DNA of 64,000 nt from UBA6623 sp965238125 (GTDB taxonomy: Bacteria > Acidobacteriota > Terriglobia > Bryobacterales > UBA6623). The position numbers and the translations under genes were made by a program. Positions 8,199 to 16,848 of this stretch are shown here, piece by piece (the stretch's first letter is position 1; each line of letters begins with the position of its first letter). The stretch spans positions 5,456,001 to 5,520,000 of the forward strand of contig OZ250179.1 of the NCBI GenBank assembly GCA_965238125.1. The letters run 5' to 3'. The notes beneath the pieces are model-generated. The model was not told the origin of the DNA, made no database searches, and saw only the letters and a program-made list of their open reading frames with translations.

Positions 8199-9752
8199 AT
8201 GACTCTCGAAGAGAAACTCGCGGAACTCGAAAAACGCGACGCCGCGGCCGAGGCCGGCGGTGGCCCCGAGCGCGTCGAGCGCCAACACAAAGCCGGCAAA
8301 CTCTCCGCCCGCGAACGCATCGACCTGCTGCTCGACGAAGGCAGCTTCCAAGAACTCGATCGCCTCGTAACGCATTCCTGTCACGACTTCGACATGCAAT
8401 CGAACGTCATCCCCGGCGACGGTTTTGTCACCGGCTACGGACGCATCGACGGCCGACTCGTCTACGTCTTCTCCCACGACTTCACCGTCTTCGGCGGGTC
8501 TTTGTCGCTCGAAAACGCCTCGAAGATCACCAAGATCATGGACATGGCCGTCAAGAACGGCGCCCCACTGATCGGGCTCAACGATTCCGGCGGAGCCCGC
8601 ATTCAAGAAGGCGTCGCCTCGCTCGCCGGCTACGCCGACATCTTTCTCCGCAACACTCTTGCCAGCGGAGTCGTACCCCAGATCTCGGCGGTCATGGGGC
8701 CGTGTGCCGGCGGCGCGGTGTATTCGCCCGCCATCACCGATTTCATCTTCATGGTCGACAAGACGAGCTACATGTTCGTCACCGGCCCCGACGTCATCAA
8801 GACCGTCACCCACGAGGAAGTCACCAAGGAAGAACTCGGCGGCGCGAGGACCCACAACCAAACCAGCGGCGTCGCCCACTTCATCGCGCCCGATGACGCC
8901 GAATGCCTGAGGATGATCCGAGAGCTTTTCAGCTTTCTGCCCTCGAACAATCTCGACGACCCGCCCCGCGTCGCCACCGACGACCCGCCCGACCGCGCCG
9001 CCGAAAAACTCGACTCGGTCGTTCCCGCCGAGGCCGACGTCCCCTACGACATCAAGGAGATCATCCGCCTCACCGTCGACGACGGCCATTTCTTTGAAGT
9101 CCAGCAGCACTTCGCCCAAAACATCGTCATCGGCTTCGCGCGCCTAGCCGGACAAAGCGTCGGCATCGTCGCCAACCAGCCCGCCGTCTTAGCCGGTTGC
9201 CTCGACATCGACGCCTCGCTCAAAGCGGCCCGCTTCGTGCGATTCTGCGATGCCTTCGGGATTCCGATCATCACCTTTGAAGACGTGCCCGGCTTTCTCC
9301 CCGGGACCGAACAAGAATACGGCGGCATCATCAAGCACGGCGCGAAGCTGCTCTATGCCTATGCGGAGGCCACGGTCCCGAAAATCACCGTCATCACGCG
9401 CAAAGCCTACGGAGGCGCCTACTGCGTAATGGGCTCGAAACACGTCCGCACCGACATCAACTACGCCTACCCCACCGCCGAGATCGCGGTGATGGGACCC
9501 GAAGGCGCGGTCAATATTCTCTATAAACGCGAGTTAGCCGCCGCCGGCGAGAACGCCGAGCAATTTCGGCAAGAAAAGATCGCGGAATTTCGCAATCGCT
9601 TGGCGAACCCGTACAAGGCCGCCGAAAAAGGCTGGATCGACGAAGTAATCCAACCCCGCCAAACCCGAGCCAAGCTAATCGCCGCCCTAGAGATGCTCGA
9701 AAACAAAGCGGACACCACCCCCAGAAAGAAGCACGGCAATATCCCCTTGTAG
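8199..9752 (+). CDS. pccB: Acyl-CoA (propionyl/methylmalonyl-CoA) carboxylase carboxyltransferase subunit
   Basis: This 517-residue carboxyltransferase moves CO2 from biotin to an acyl-CoA, probably propionyl-CoA. The two crotonase-like halves are complete. The N-half contains RLVYVFSHDFTVFGGSLS and LIGLNDSGGARIQEGV, with an oxyanion loop at MGPCAGGAVYSPA. The C-half contains DVPGFLPGTEQEYGGIIKHG and TRKAYGGAYCVMGSK. I use the ATG at 8199 because the protein then starts MTLEEKLAELEKRDAAAEAG, as in the family; upstream in-frame codons run through a repeat array. The biotin carboxylase/biotin carrier partner is not in the window. It would connect odd-chain fatty acid and branched amino-acid breakdown to the TCA cycle. 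Confidence 0.93.
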   Translation: MTLEEKLAELEKRDAAAEAGGGPERVERQHKAGKLSARERIDLLLDEGSFQELDRLVTHSCHDFDMQSNVIPGDGFVTGYGRIDGRLVYVFSHDFTVFGGSLSLENASKITKIMDMAVKNGAPLIGLNDSGGARIQEGVASLAGYADIFLRNTLASGVVPQISAVMGPCAGGAVYSPAITDFIFMVDKTSYMFVTGPDVIKTVTHEEVTKEELGGARTHNQTSGVAHFIAPDDAECLRMIRELFSFLPSNNLDDPPRVATDDPPDRAAEKLDSVVPAEADVPYDIKEIIRLTVDDGHFFEVQQHFAQNIVIGFARLAGQSVGIVANQPAVLAGCLDIDASLKAARFVRFCDAFGIPIITFEDVPGFLPGTEQEYGGIIKHGAKLLYAYAEATVPKITVITRKAYGGAYCVMGSKHVRTDINYAYPTAEIAVMGPEGAVNILYKRELAAAGENAEQFRQEKIAEFRNRLANPYKAAEKGWIDEVIQPRQTRAKLIAALEMLENKADTTPRKKHGNIPL

Positions 9753-9767
9753 CGCCGTTCAGACAGA

Positions 9768-9792
9768 CCGGGAACGAAAGATCTGTTCCCGG
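9768..9792 (+). terminator. Possible weak terminator hairpin after pccB
   Basis: CCGGGAAC and GTTCCCGG form a perfect 8-base stem with a 9-base loop, 15 bases after the pccB stop. It is followed by ATCTCTCTCT rather than a clean T-run, so intrinsic termination would be weak at best. Confidence 0.35.
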
Positions 9793-9932
9793 ATCTCTCT
9801 CTAACGATCAACTTGAGCAGGACAGCAGTTTCCTTTTCCCGGTCTACGAACCTTGCTGTCCCCATCAAACACGAATGAACCGCCCGCACCCCTTGGTGCG
9901 TACTTGATGCGTGCGCGACTGCACCTGTCGCA

Positions 9933-10901
9933 ATGCTTCGATTCATAGCAACGTGGCTACTGTTGGCAACTTTGTTGGGCCCTACTTCCCTCCCGTCCGA
10001 AGGTGTGGTTTCCGGCCTGGTTTATCAGAAAAGAGGCGCCGGATTCGTGCCCGTACCGAGGGCTCTCATTGAAGCGACCTCGCCCGAGGGATACACCGTC
10101 GCGGCGATCGTCGCCGATGATCTAGGCCGTTATGTCATCACGGGCCTACCCCAGGGCCCGCTGGTTCTAAGAGTCTCGCATCCACGATTCCACTCGGCCC
10201 CCGGCGACCGCCATCAAGAGGGAGCCGCCATTCGATGCCCCAGTTCCGGTCGATGCGCAACGGTCGACTTCGAGATGATCGAGATGATCCCGAACGGCGA
10301 GCTTGAAATCCACGTTGTCGACGGGGCCGGTCGCCCGGTTAGAAGTGCTGCAATCACCGTGCACGCGATCGACGAAGCGGGCGAAGCGGCGTCGCCGACA
10401 ACCAAGCCGCGCGTAGGGTACCGCGGTAGTTTTCGGGTCCGGGTTCCGCCGGGTTGGTATCGCGTTCAAGTCGAGCCGCCACCGCGCCAAAGGGGCATTA
10501 CCTACCATCGCGTCAAGCAGGATGTCCTGCTCGAGCACTCGCGGGAACGGAAGACAGTTGAACTTGTTCTGCATTCGAGCAGGACATACGAGGTTTCGGG
10601 AAAAGTGCTGCTGTCGGAATCACAGGACGCCGAGCGGATGATGGTTCTGCTCCGCCCGGTGCAACACGATCTACCGGATGTCCCGCGTCAATCGGTCAGG
10701 CCGACGAGGCTCGGCGCGCCCCTCGACAAGCGGGGCCGATTCGTTCTACACGACGTTGCCGCGGGAGTGTACGACACCGAGCTGACCTGGCTGGACCACG
10801 CCCTTTCGTCCAAGGATGCCGTAAGCTATCCACTAAGAAAGGTTACCGTCCTGGGCGACCTAAAAGGACTGCTCTTGATCGCACCCACCGTGATCGAATG
10901 A
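9933..10901 (+). CDS. Secreted carboxypeptidase-regulatory-like beta-sandwich protein
   Basis: This 322-residue protein has an N-terminal hydrophobic signal segment (residues 1-22). A CarboxypepD_reg-like domain follows: VSGLVYQKRGAGFVPVPRA, then ADDLGRYVITGLPQGPLVLR, the usual strand pattern with a D-x-G-x-Y turn. A second Ig-like segment, GELEIHVVDGAGRPVRSAAI, continues to about residue 200. No catalytic residues are recognisable. Such proteins are exported or periplasmic and may bind carbohydrate or protein; the specific role here is unknown. The IS630 element just downstream has not affected the gene. Confidence 0.65.
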   Translation: MLRFIATWLLLATLLGPTSLPSEGVVSGLVYQKRGAGFVPVPRALIEATSPEGYTVAAIVADDLGRYVITGLPQGPLVLRVSHPRFHSAPGDRHQEGAAIRCPSSGRCATVDFEMIEMIPNGELEIHVVDGAGRPVRSAAITVHAIDEAGEAASPTTKPRVGYRGSFRVRVPPGWYRVQVEPPPRQRGITYHRVKQDVLLEHSRERKTVELVLHSSRTYEVSGKVLLSESQDAERMMVLLRPVQHDLPDVPRQSVRPTRLGAPLDKRGRFVLHDVAAGVYDTELTWLDHALSSKDAVSYPLRKVTVLGDLKGLLLIAPTVIE

Positions 10902-10962
10902 ACGGCCCGCCACGAGATCGGGGACGCGATCCCCCGATGCAGGTGGTGAGAAATGTGGCTTA

Positions 10963-12056
10963 TTGAGTCTCGCATAATATCCTGTCAATCGAGACAAAGA
11001 GAAGACTGTTTCCAGAAAGCGGTAATCAAGCGCGGTTTGCGGCGCATGCGCCGCAGCGTTTTGCGGGCACGTTCGTCGAGTTCCCAGTAGTCCTTCGGAC
11101 AGACGTTCGGCAACTCGTGCTGTTTCCAGTACGCCCAGATGTATTCCACCGGATTCAGCTCCGGCGCATACGCCGGCAAATACTCCGTCACGATATGGCC
11201 TTGCGAGAGTTCAATGAACTCTCGCACCATCCGACTGCGATGCGCCGGCAAGCGGTCCCAGACGATCATCAACGGGCCGTCCATGTGGCGAACCAAGGCC
11301 TTCAGAAAGTCGATGACCTCCAACTCGCCAATCGCGCCGGGATAGAGCCGAAAGTAAAAGTTGCGCAACGTCAACCCGGCCGACACCGAAAGCTTCTGCC
11401 AATTGAAGTTGAACTCCAGCAGCGGCGTCTCGCCGCGCGGCGCCCAGGTGCGGCAACGATGCGGCTTCTGACTCCATCCGCTTTCGTCGATGAAGACGAT
11501 CGTGCGGTCTTGTTTGCGGGCTTTTTTTTAATGGCCGGCCACCTCTTGCACTTCCAGTCGCGGATGGCCTCTTCGTTGCGCTCGCGGGCTTTGCCGACCG
11601 GGCGTTGCGGGCTCCAGCCGAGCGCCCGCAGGATCTTCCAGACATGGCCCTCGTGATAGCGCACGCCGAACTCGTCTCGGATCAGACGAGCCACCCGCGG
11701 ACAGCTCCACAACGGCGTCGGGAAGCCGTGCGCCTCGGGGCCTTCGAGCAGCAGGATCTCCAGGCGTTCGAGCTGCGTGGCGTCTAATAGCGGCTTGCGG
11801 CCGGCGTGGCCGGCCTTGCGCAGCCCGGCCTCGCCTTGCGCCAGGTACTGTCGTCGCCACTCACTGACAGTTTGGCGGGCGACTGTCAGACGCCTGGCGG
11901 TTTCGGACTGATTGAGTCCTTCATCGAGCAAACGCATCGCTTCGAAACGGCGTTTCTCCAATGCTTCGAAATCGCGGCGCTTTCCTTTCGGTGTTCCCAT
12001 ACATAAGAATACGTACGGCAACACCAAAAGGTGTCACTCTATTTTGCGAGACTCAA
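10963..12056 (-). mobile_element. IS630-family element, copy A (divergent)
   Basis: The ends are TTGAGTCTCGCATAATA on the left and the inverse of TTGAGTCTCGCAAAAT on the right, and TA flanks both sides (10961-10962 and 12057-12058). The length is 1094 bases. It carries one two-phase transposase on the minus strand. It is clearly related to, but visibly divergent from, the three near-identical copies at 13.2, 33.8 and 36.8 kb. Restoring the target by removing the element and one TA regenerates a TAA stop for the neighbouring MBL-fold gene, so the insertion is precise and the gene is intact but for one added residue. Confidence 0.93.
10985..12000 (-). CDS. IS630 transposase, copy A (needs -1 frameshift)
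   Basis: The first phase starts at ATG 12000 (MGTPKGKRRDFEALEKRRF) and has the helix-turn-helix region NQSETARRLTVARQTVSEWRR. The second phase carries the DDE residues: D in VWDRLPAH and E in PELNPVEYIW. The phases are joined at an A8 run (T8 on the plus strand, 11522-11529), the usual slippage site in this family. With one -1 shift the product is about 338 residues. In this copy the zero-frame reading continues about 30 residues past the slip because the nearby stop is absent. It moves DNA by cut-and-paste into TA. Confidence 0.88.
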
Positions 12057-12907
12057 TAGCTGTAGCTGTTGTACACGATCGAGATCCAGCGGTCTTGATT
12101 GATAAAGCCCGCGCCCCAGTCCTTCCACTGGCTCGGCAACCCGGCTTTCTGAATCTCCTCGAGGCTCTTTCCGGCCTTCATGTGGTCGCGAACGACGGCG
12201 GTCGTCTTGGCCATCATGGTGTGGAATTGCTTCAGGTCATCGAGCGTAGACAACAGACCGTGGCCGGGGATGATCTTGACGTCGCCGGGCAGGCGATCGA
12301 TCACGCCCTTGACGTTGTCCATGTAACCTTGGACGTTGCCGCCGCTTCCCAGGTCGACGTACGGAAACCGCCCCGCGAAGAATTGGTCGCCCATGTGAAC
12401 CACGTTGGCCTGTTTGAAAAAGATCACGGTGTCACCGTCGGTATGGCCGCGGGGGACGTGCATCAGCTCGACGTCTTCTCCGTTGACGTGCAGCGAAACC
12501 GAGTCGTTGAAAGTGACGACCGGCAACGCGGGTCCTGACTGTTCCGCTGACAAACGCTTGCGGACGTTGGTATGCGCCACAATCGTCGTCTCCTTCCCAA
12601 AGATACTGTTGCCTCCGGTGTGGTCGCCATGCCAATGAGTATTGACGAGGAACTTCAGCTCGCCATTGTGAACCTTCTTGGTCGCGGCGCGGATCTTGTC
12701 GGCCAGCGGCGCGAACTGATCGTCGATCATCAAGATACCGTCGTCGCCGACGAGTAAACCGATGTTGCCGCCGGCGCCTTCGAGCATGTGAACATTGCCC
12801 GCAACGTGCATGCTCTTCACTTCGACATTCGAAAAGTCGCGTTGGGAGACGGCGTGGCTGACCAGTAGGAGCAGCGACGCCGCGGTGATGAGGATGGGAC
12901 GTGTCAT
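12053..12907 (-). CDS. Exported MBL-fold metallo-hydrolase
   Basis: This protein of about 284 residues starts at ATG 12907 with a signal peptide (MTRPILITAASLLLLVSHAVS). The metal-binding motif THWHGDHTGGN is present, followed by further ligands in HVPRGHTDGDT and IIPGHG, all in the metallo-beta-lactamase order. It probably acts in the periplasm as a hydrolase; the substrate is not deducible. The last codon and the stop (TAT TGA) come partly from the IS630 inverted repeat: the original end was TAA two bases later. A longer start 57 bases upstream is possible but would bury the signal peptide. Confidence 0.85.
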   Translation of the reverse strand: MTRPILITAASLLLLVSHAVSQRDFSNVEVKSMHVAGNVHMLEGAGGNIGLLVGDDGILMIDDQFAPLADKIRAATKKVHNGELKFLVNTHWHGDHTGGNSIFGKETTIVAHTNVRKRLSAEQSGPALPVVTFNDSVSLHVNGEDVELMHVPRGHTDGDTVIFFKQANVVHMGDQFFAGRFPYVDLGSGGNVQGYMDNVKGVIDRLPGDVKIIPGHGLLSTLDDLKQFHTMMAKTTAVVRDHMKAGKSLEEIQKAGLPSQWKDWGAGFINQDRWISIVYNSYSY

Positions 12908-13204
12908 GGGGAAAGTGTAGCGCTGTTGGGTTGGATTTGAAAGGCCCCGGGGTTGCTTCATCACGAATGCGGTTTTGTGCCCAGCCGCGGACAGCTGTAG
13001 GCTGAGTTGGTGGAACGAGCACGACGAGCACGGCGGACACAGGCGGGTCCATCATGCCTGTCTATAATGAGCGCGACGCCACTAGCTCGCGGATAGAACA
13101 TGAAACACATGAAGAAAGTCTTTGACCTGTTCTCGAAACGGCAACGAAGGAGTCGGGGCGAGGTTCCTGATGTGTACCAGTATCAGGATATTCCGTACGA
13201 ACTA

Positions 13205-14297
13205 TTGAATCTCGCAAAATAAAGTGACATTTTTTTGGGGTACGTACGTCTTTGTATGTATGGGAAATACAAAAGGCGTACGGCGGGATTTCGAGGCCCT
13301 GGAGAAGCGCCGTTTCAAAGCGATCCGGTTGGTCGAGCAAGGCTGTAGTCAGTCCGAGACAGCGAGGCGATTGAAGGTCGCGCGGCAAAGCGTCAGCGAG
13401 TGGCTGCGACGATACCGGCGTGACGGCGAAGCCGGGTTGCGCCAGGCCGGCCGCGCCGGCCGTAAGCCGCTGTTGGACGCCGCGCAGCTCGAACGCCTCG
13501 AGGCGTTGCTGCTGGAAGGCCCCGAGGCGCACGGCTTCCCGACGCCGCTGTGGAGCTGTCCGCGGGTCGCTCGTCTGATCGGAGACGAGTTCGGCGTGCG
13601 CTATCACGAGGGCCATGTCTGGAAGATCCTGCGGGCGCTCGGTTGGAGCCCGCAACGGCCCGTCGGCAAAGCGCGGGAGCGCAACGAAGAGGCCATCCGC
13701 GGCTGGCAGCGCAAGACTTGGCCGGCCATTAAAAAAAAGCCCGCAAAGAAGAACGTACGATCGTCTTCATCGACGAAAGCGGATTGAGTCAGAAGCCGCA
13801 TCGTTGCCGCACCTGGGCGCCGCGCGGCGAGACACCGGTGTTGGAGTTCAACTTCAACTGGGACAAGCTGTCGGTGTCGGCCGGGCTGACGTTGCGCAAC
13901 TTTTACTTCCGGCTCTATCCCGGCGCGATCGGCGAGCTGGAGGTCATCGACTTCCTGAAGGCTTTGGTGCGCCACATCGACGGCCCACTGCTGATCGTCT
14001 GGGACCGGCTGCCGGCGCACCGCAGCCGCCTGGTGCGGGAGTTCATCCAGCTCTCCGAGGATCACATCGCAACGGAGTACTTGCCGCCCTATGCGCCGGA
14101 GTTGAACCCGGTGGAATACATTTGGGCGTACTGGAAGCAGCACGAGTTGCCCAACGTCTGCCCGAAGGACTACTGGGAACTCGACGAGCGCGCCCGCAAA
14201 GCGCTGCGGCGAATGCGCCGCAAACCGCGCTTGATTACCGCTTTCTGGAAACAGTCTTCTCTTTGTCTCGATTGACAGTATATTATGCGAGACTCAG
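13205..14297 (+). mobile_element. IS630-family element, copy B
   Basis: The element is 1093 bases, with TTGAATCTCGCAAAATAAAG at the left end and the inverse of CTGAGTCTCGCATAATA at the right. TA flanks both sides (13203-13204, 14298-14299). It sits inside the AbiJ-like gene in the same orientation. It is nearly identical to copies C and D; differences I could see are a few bases in the inverted repeats and the leader. Its right end carries TTGACA pointing outward and supplies an ATG in frame with the downstream gene piece. Confidence 0.95.
13260..14275 (+). CDS. IS630 transposase, copy B (needs -1 frameshift)
   Basis: The first phase begins at ATG 13260 (MGNTKGVRRDFEALEKRRF); its helix-turn-helix includes SQSETARRLKVARQSVSEWL. 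The A8 run at 13731-13738 is the slip site. The second phase, read one base back, gives TIVFIDESGLSQKPH with the first catalytic Asp, then IVWDRLPAHRS and PELNPVEYIW with the second Asp and the Glu. The full product is about 338 residues. Without slippage the first frame ends at 13787 as a DNA-binding-only protein, which could act as a repressor, as known in the family. Confidence 0.92.
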
Positions 14298-14861
14298 TAG
14301 GATCGGAGATTTCACCCGACGATGGGATTGCTGAGCTGAATCACCGGTTCCGCGAACACGGCGTAGGATATCAGTACGAATCCGGTGCGATGATCCGGGT
14401 CGATTCTCAGTTGATCCATTCTGAGGTAGTGCGGCCTGCGCTGAGCATACTTGCAGATCCGATGTACGAGGGAGCGAATGCGGAGTTCTTGAGCGCGCAC
14501 GAGCACTATCGAGCGCGAAAGTACAAAGAATGCCTGAACGACTGCCTCAAAGCATTTGAGAGTTCCATCAAAGCAATCTGCAAAAAGAAGGGATGGGCTT
14601 TCGGTGCCAGCGATACAGCCAAGAGTTTAATTGAGATAGTCTTCGAGCAGGAGTTGATCCCAACATTCATGCAATCACACTTCTCAGCGCTCAGAAGCAC
14701 GCTTGAGGCCGGTGTTCCCACCGTACGCAATCGCCTGTCCGGACACGGACAAGGGAGCGAGCAAATCGACGTCCCGGAATCGATAGCCGCATACTCACTT
14801 CACTTGACCGCGTCAAACATTCTCCTGTTGACAAGAGCTGATAGTGAGATGGCGTAGGCGG

Positions 14862-15535
14862 CGTTCCCCGGCCCCGTCAGGGGCCCCGGAATATAGCCCA
14901 CGGCTTTCAGCCGTGGGACAGCGTCCGATAACGGTACGAGCCCTGGAGGGGCTCAGGAAATCATCCCCAGAGAAATCGCTCATCGAACTCCATTTCGTTC
15001 TTCTTCAACAACGACACGAACTCATCTTCGAAGGAAATGCGGCGGTGGTGTAACTCTTGATCGGCGATGTACCGCCTTACGGCGGCGCGATTTGAATGAC
15101 TAACACTGAACGACGCGTAACCGGTTTGCCAAGCAAAGGACCGGCTTCGTTCATCCTGTTCGTGGATCCAACGTGTGGACTTACCTTTCACGAGCTGCAT
15201 CGTCTCGGCAATCGACCTGGTCGATGGGAGGGAGAAGAGCATGTGAACATGGTCCGCGGTCCCGTTGATGATCGGCGGTTTGGCGCCCAAGTCGCGAAGG
15301 ATGCCGCCCATGTAGGCGAAGAGACGGTCACGAAAGGCCGGCTGCAGAACGGGCCGCCTTTGCTTTGTCGAGAAGACGACGTGAACCAAGATGTGGGCGA
15401 AAGTGTGAGGCGTGTTCCTGCGCCCCGCTGGGGCTTTCCGCTTGGTGTCTATTTTCCCACGGCTGAAGCCGTGGGCCAAATTCCGCGGCTCCTCCGGAGC
15501 GTGGGGGGCTGGACCTTAGGCTCATTGCTGCTCTG
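14862..15535 (-). mobile_element. REP-flanked RAYT (IS200-like) unit
   Basis: A Y1 transposase gene is flanked by two inverted REP copies. The left one has the palindrome CCCACGGCTTTCAGCCGTGGG (14898-14918); the right one has CCCACGGCTGAAGCCGTGGG (15456-15475). Each is accompanied by a CCTGGAGGGGCT-type or CGCTGGGGCT box. The inverted pair around a single-gene unit is the arrangement of REP-associated tyrosine transposases. A solo relative of the right end lies at 49629-49726. Exact borders are not defined by a target duplication. Confidence 0.72.
14961..15479 (-). CDS. REP-associated tyrosine (Y1) transposase
   Basis: This protein of up to 172 residues has a Y1_Tnp domain. The HUH pair is in NGTADHVHMLFSLPS and the catalytic tyrosine is probably in QTGYASFSVSHSN. 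The first recognisable domain segment is HTFAHILVHVVFSTKQRRP. The only in-frame start that I can find is a TTG at 15479, which lies inside the REP palindrome, so the first 25 residues are encoded by repeat sequence. In the solo copy at 49.7 kb the equivalent position reads AACATGGCCCACACC, suggesting that the ancestral ATG has become ACG here. RAYTs mobilise or maintain REP sequences by single-strand cleavage. Confidence 0.85.
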   Translation of the reverse strand: MAHGFSRGKIDTKRKAPAGRRNTPHTFAHILVHVVFSTKQRRPVLQPAFRDRLFAYMGGILRDLGAKPPIINGTADHVHMLFSLPSTRSIAETMQLVKGKSTRWIHEQDERSRSFAWQTGYASFSVSHSNRAAVRRYIADQELHHRRISFEDEFVSLLKKNEMEFDERFLWG

Positions 15536-15567
15536 AGCGCCGGTTCAGGCCCGCTATAATAGCCGTC

Positions 15568-16848
15568 ATGCAACTCCAGAAAATCGCCCACATCCGACAG
15601 AATTTTCCCGATCGGGCGTTGCCTGACGTGGCGGCGGCGGTGCGGGCGCAGATGGAGGGGGCCGACTGGGCCCTTGCCGTCACGCCCGGCAGCCGTATCG
15701 CCGTCGGCGTCGGCAGTCGCGGCATCACGAACATCGACGTGATCGCCAAGGCTGTCGTCGAGTTTTGGAAATCACGCGACGTCAATCCGTTCTTGATTCC
15801 CGTGATGGGCAGCCACGGTTCAGCGACGGCCGCGGGGCAGGCGGACGTGTTGGCGCACTACGGCATCAGCGAAGAAACCATGGGCGCGCCGGTCGTCAGC
15901 TCGCTTGACGTCGTCCCGATCGGCTCCACCCCCGAGGGCATCGACGTCGTCATGGACCGCCAAGCGCACGAGGCCGACGGCACGATGCTGCTGAGTCGCG
16001 TGAAATGGCATACCGACTTCGAGGGCAAGGTCGAAAGCGGTCTCCATAAGATGATGGCGATCGGACTGGGGAAATGGGCCGGCGCGAAGCGCTATCACAC
16101 CTATGCGCTTGAGCTCGGGCTCGAACGGATGATTCGCAGTGTCGGGAAGGTCATGCTCGCGACCGGCAAGATGCTCGGCGGCATGGCGATTCTCGAAGAC
16201 GCCTACCACAGCACCGCCGAAGTCGCCGCGGTCGGGGCGGCGGGCATGGTCGAGCGCGAGGAAGAGTTGCTGGCCAAGGTGAAGTCCTGGAAGCCGAACA
16301 TTCCGGTCAAGGAAGTGGATCTACTGATCGTCGACGAGATCGGCAAGAACTTCTCGGGCGCCGGCATGGACACCAAGATCGTCAATCGCAGTGGCCGCAA
16401 GGGCCCGAACAGTTGGCCCGGCGTTCCCAAGATTTTCCGCATCATCGTGCGCGACCTTTCGCCGCTCAGCAACGGCAATGCGATCGGTATGGGACTGGCC
16501 GACGCCATCACCGACCGGCTTTTCGAAAAAGTCGATTTCGAGGCCACCTGGGTCAACAGCCTGACGGCCTCGAGCCCGCCAGCCGCCTTCACGCCGATGC
16601 ATTTCCCCGACGACCGCACCTGCATCGAGAAAATCGTGCCTACCTGCGGCAAGCTCGATTTGGGCGAGGTTACGATCGCCTGGATTCGCAATTCGATGGA
16701 TATCGGGGAGCTGATGGTCAGTGAGGGCTTGCTCGACGAGGTGCGAGGGAACCCGGAAACCGAGGTTCTCAGCGACCCGATGGATTTGGAGTTCGACGAC
16801 GGCGGCAATCTCATCAACGTCATGGCCGCGGAGCCTGTGGCGCATTAG
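15568..16848 (+). CDS. LarA-like (lactate racemase-domain, DUF2088) protein
   Basis: This 426-residue protein resembles nickel-pincer-dependent LarA homologues. The N-terminal domain has IAVGVGSRGITNIDVIAKAV and PVMGSHGSATAAGQADVL. HTDFEGKVESGLHKMMAIG contains a His and Lys in the region used for catalysis in LarA. The C-terminal half includes VDLLIVDEIGKNFSGAGMDT. LarA homologues act on various 2-hydroxy acids; lactate is not certain here. Cofactor genes larB, larC and larE are not in the window. It is preceded by the inverted REP of the RAYT unit. Confidence 0.72.
   Translation: MQLQKIAHIRQNFPDRALPDVAAAVRAQMEGADWALAVTPGSRIAVGVGSRGITNIDVIAKAVVEFWKSRDVNPFLIPVMGSHGSATAAGQADVLAHYGISEETMGAPVVSSLDVVPIGSTPEGIDVVMDRQAHEADGTMLLSRVKWHTDFEGKVESGLHKMMAIGLGKWAGAKRYHTYALELGLERMIRSVGKVMLATGKMLGGMAILEDAYHSTAEVAAVGAAGMVEREEELLAKVKSWKPNIPVKEVDLLIVDEIGKNFSGAGMDTKIVNRSGRKGPNSWPGVPKIFRIIVRDLSPLSNGNAIGMGLADAITDRLFEKVDFEATWVNSLTASSPPAAFTPMHFPDDRTCIEKIVPTCGKLDLGEVTIAWIRNSMDIGELMVSEGLLDEVRGNPETEVLSDPMDLEFDDGGNLINVMAAEPVAH

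Larger units (their letters stand above)
13100..14857 (+). pseudogene. AbiJ_NTD4/HEPN abortive-infection-like gene interrupted by IS630
   Basis: The 5' piece (13100-13204) encodes a start typical of STM4504/CBY_0614-type proteins, with DLFSKRQRRSRGEVPDVYQY and DIPYEL. The 3' piece (14300-14857) encodes the family C-terminus: AELNHRFREHGVGYQY, SAHEHYRARKYKECLNDCLK, and the HEPN-like RNase motif RNRLSGHGQG. Removing IS630 and one TA joins the pieces in frame as about 220 residues. From memory the family is about 300 residues, so roughly 80-100 codons appear deleted at the insertion point. Related proteins are proposed to act in phage-abortive infection through RNA cleavage. The gene is non-functional as a full-length protein. 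Confidence 0.75.
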
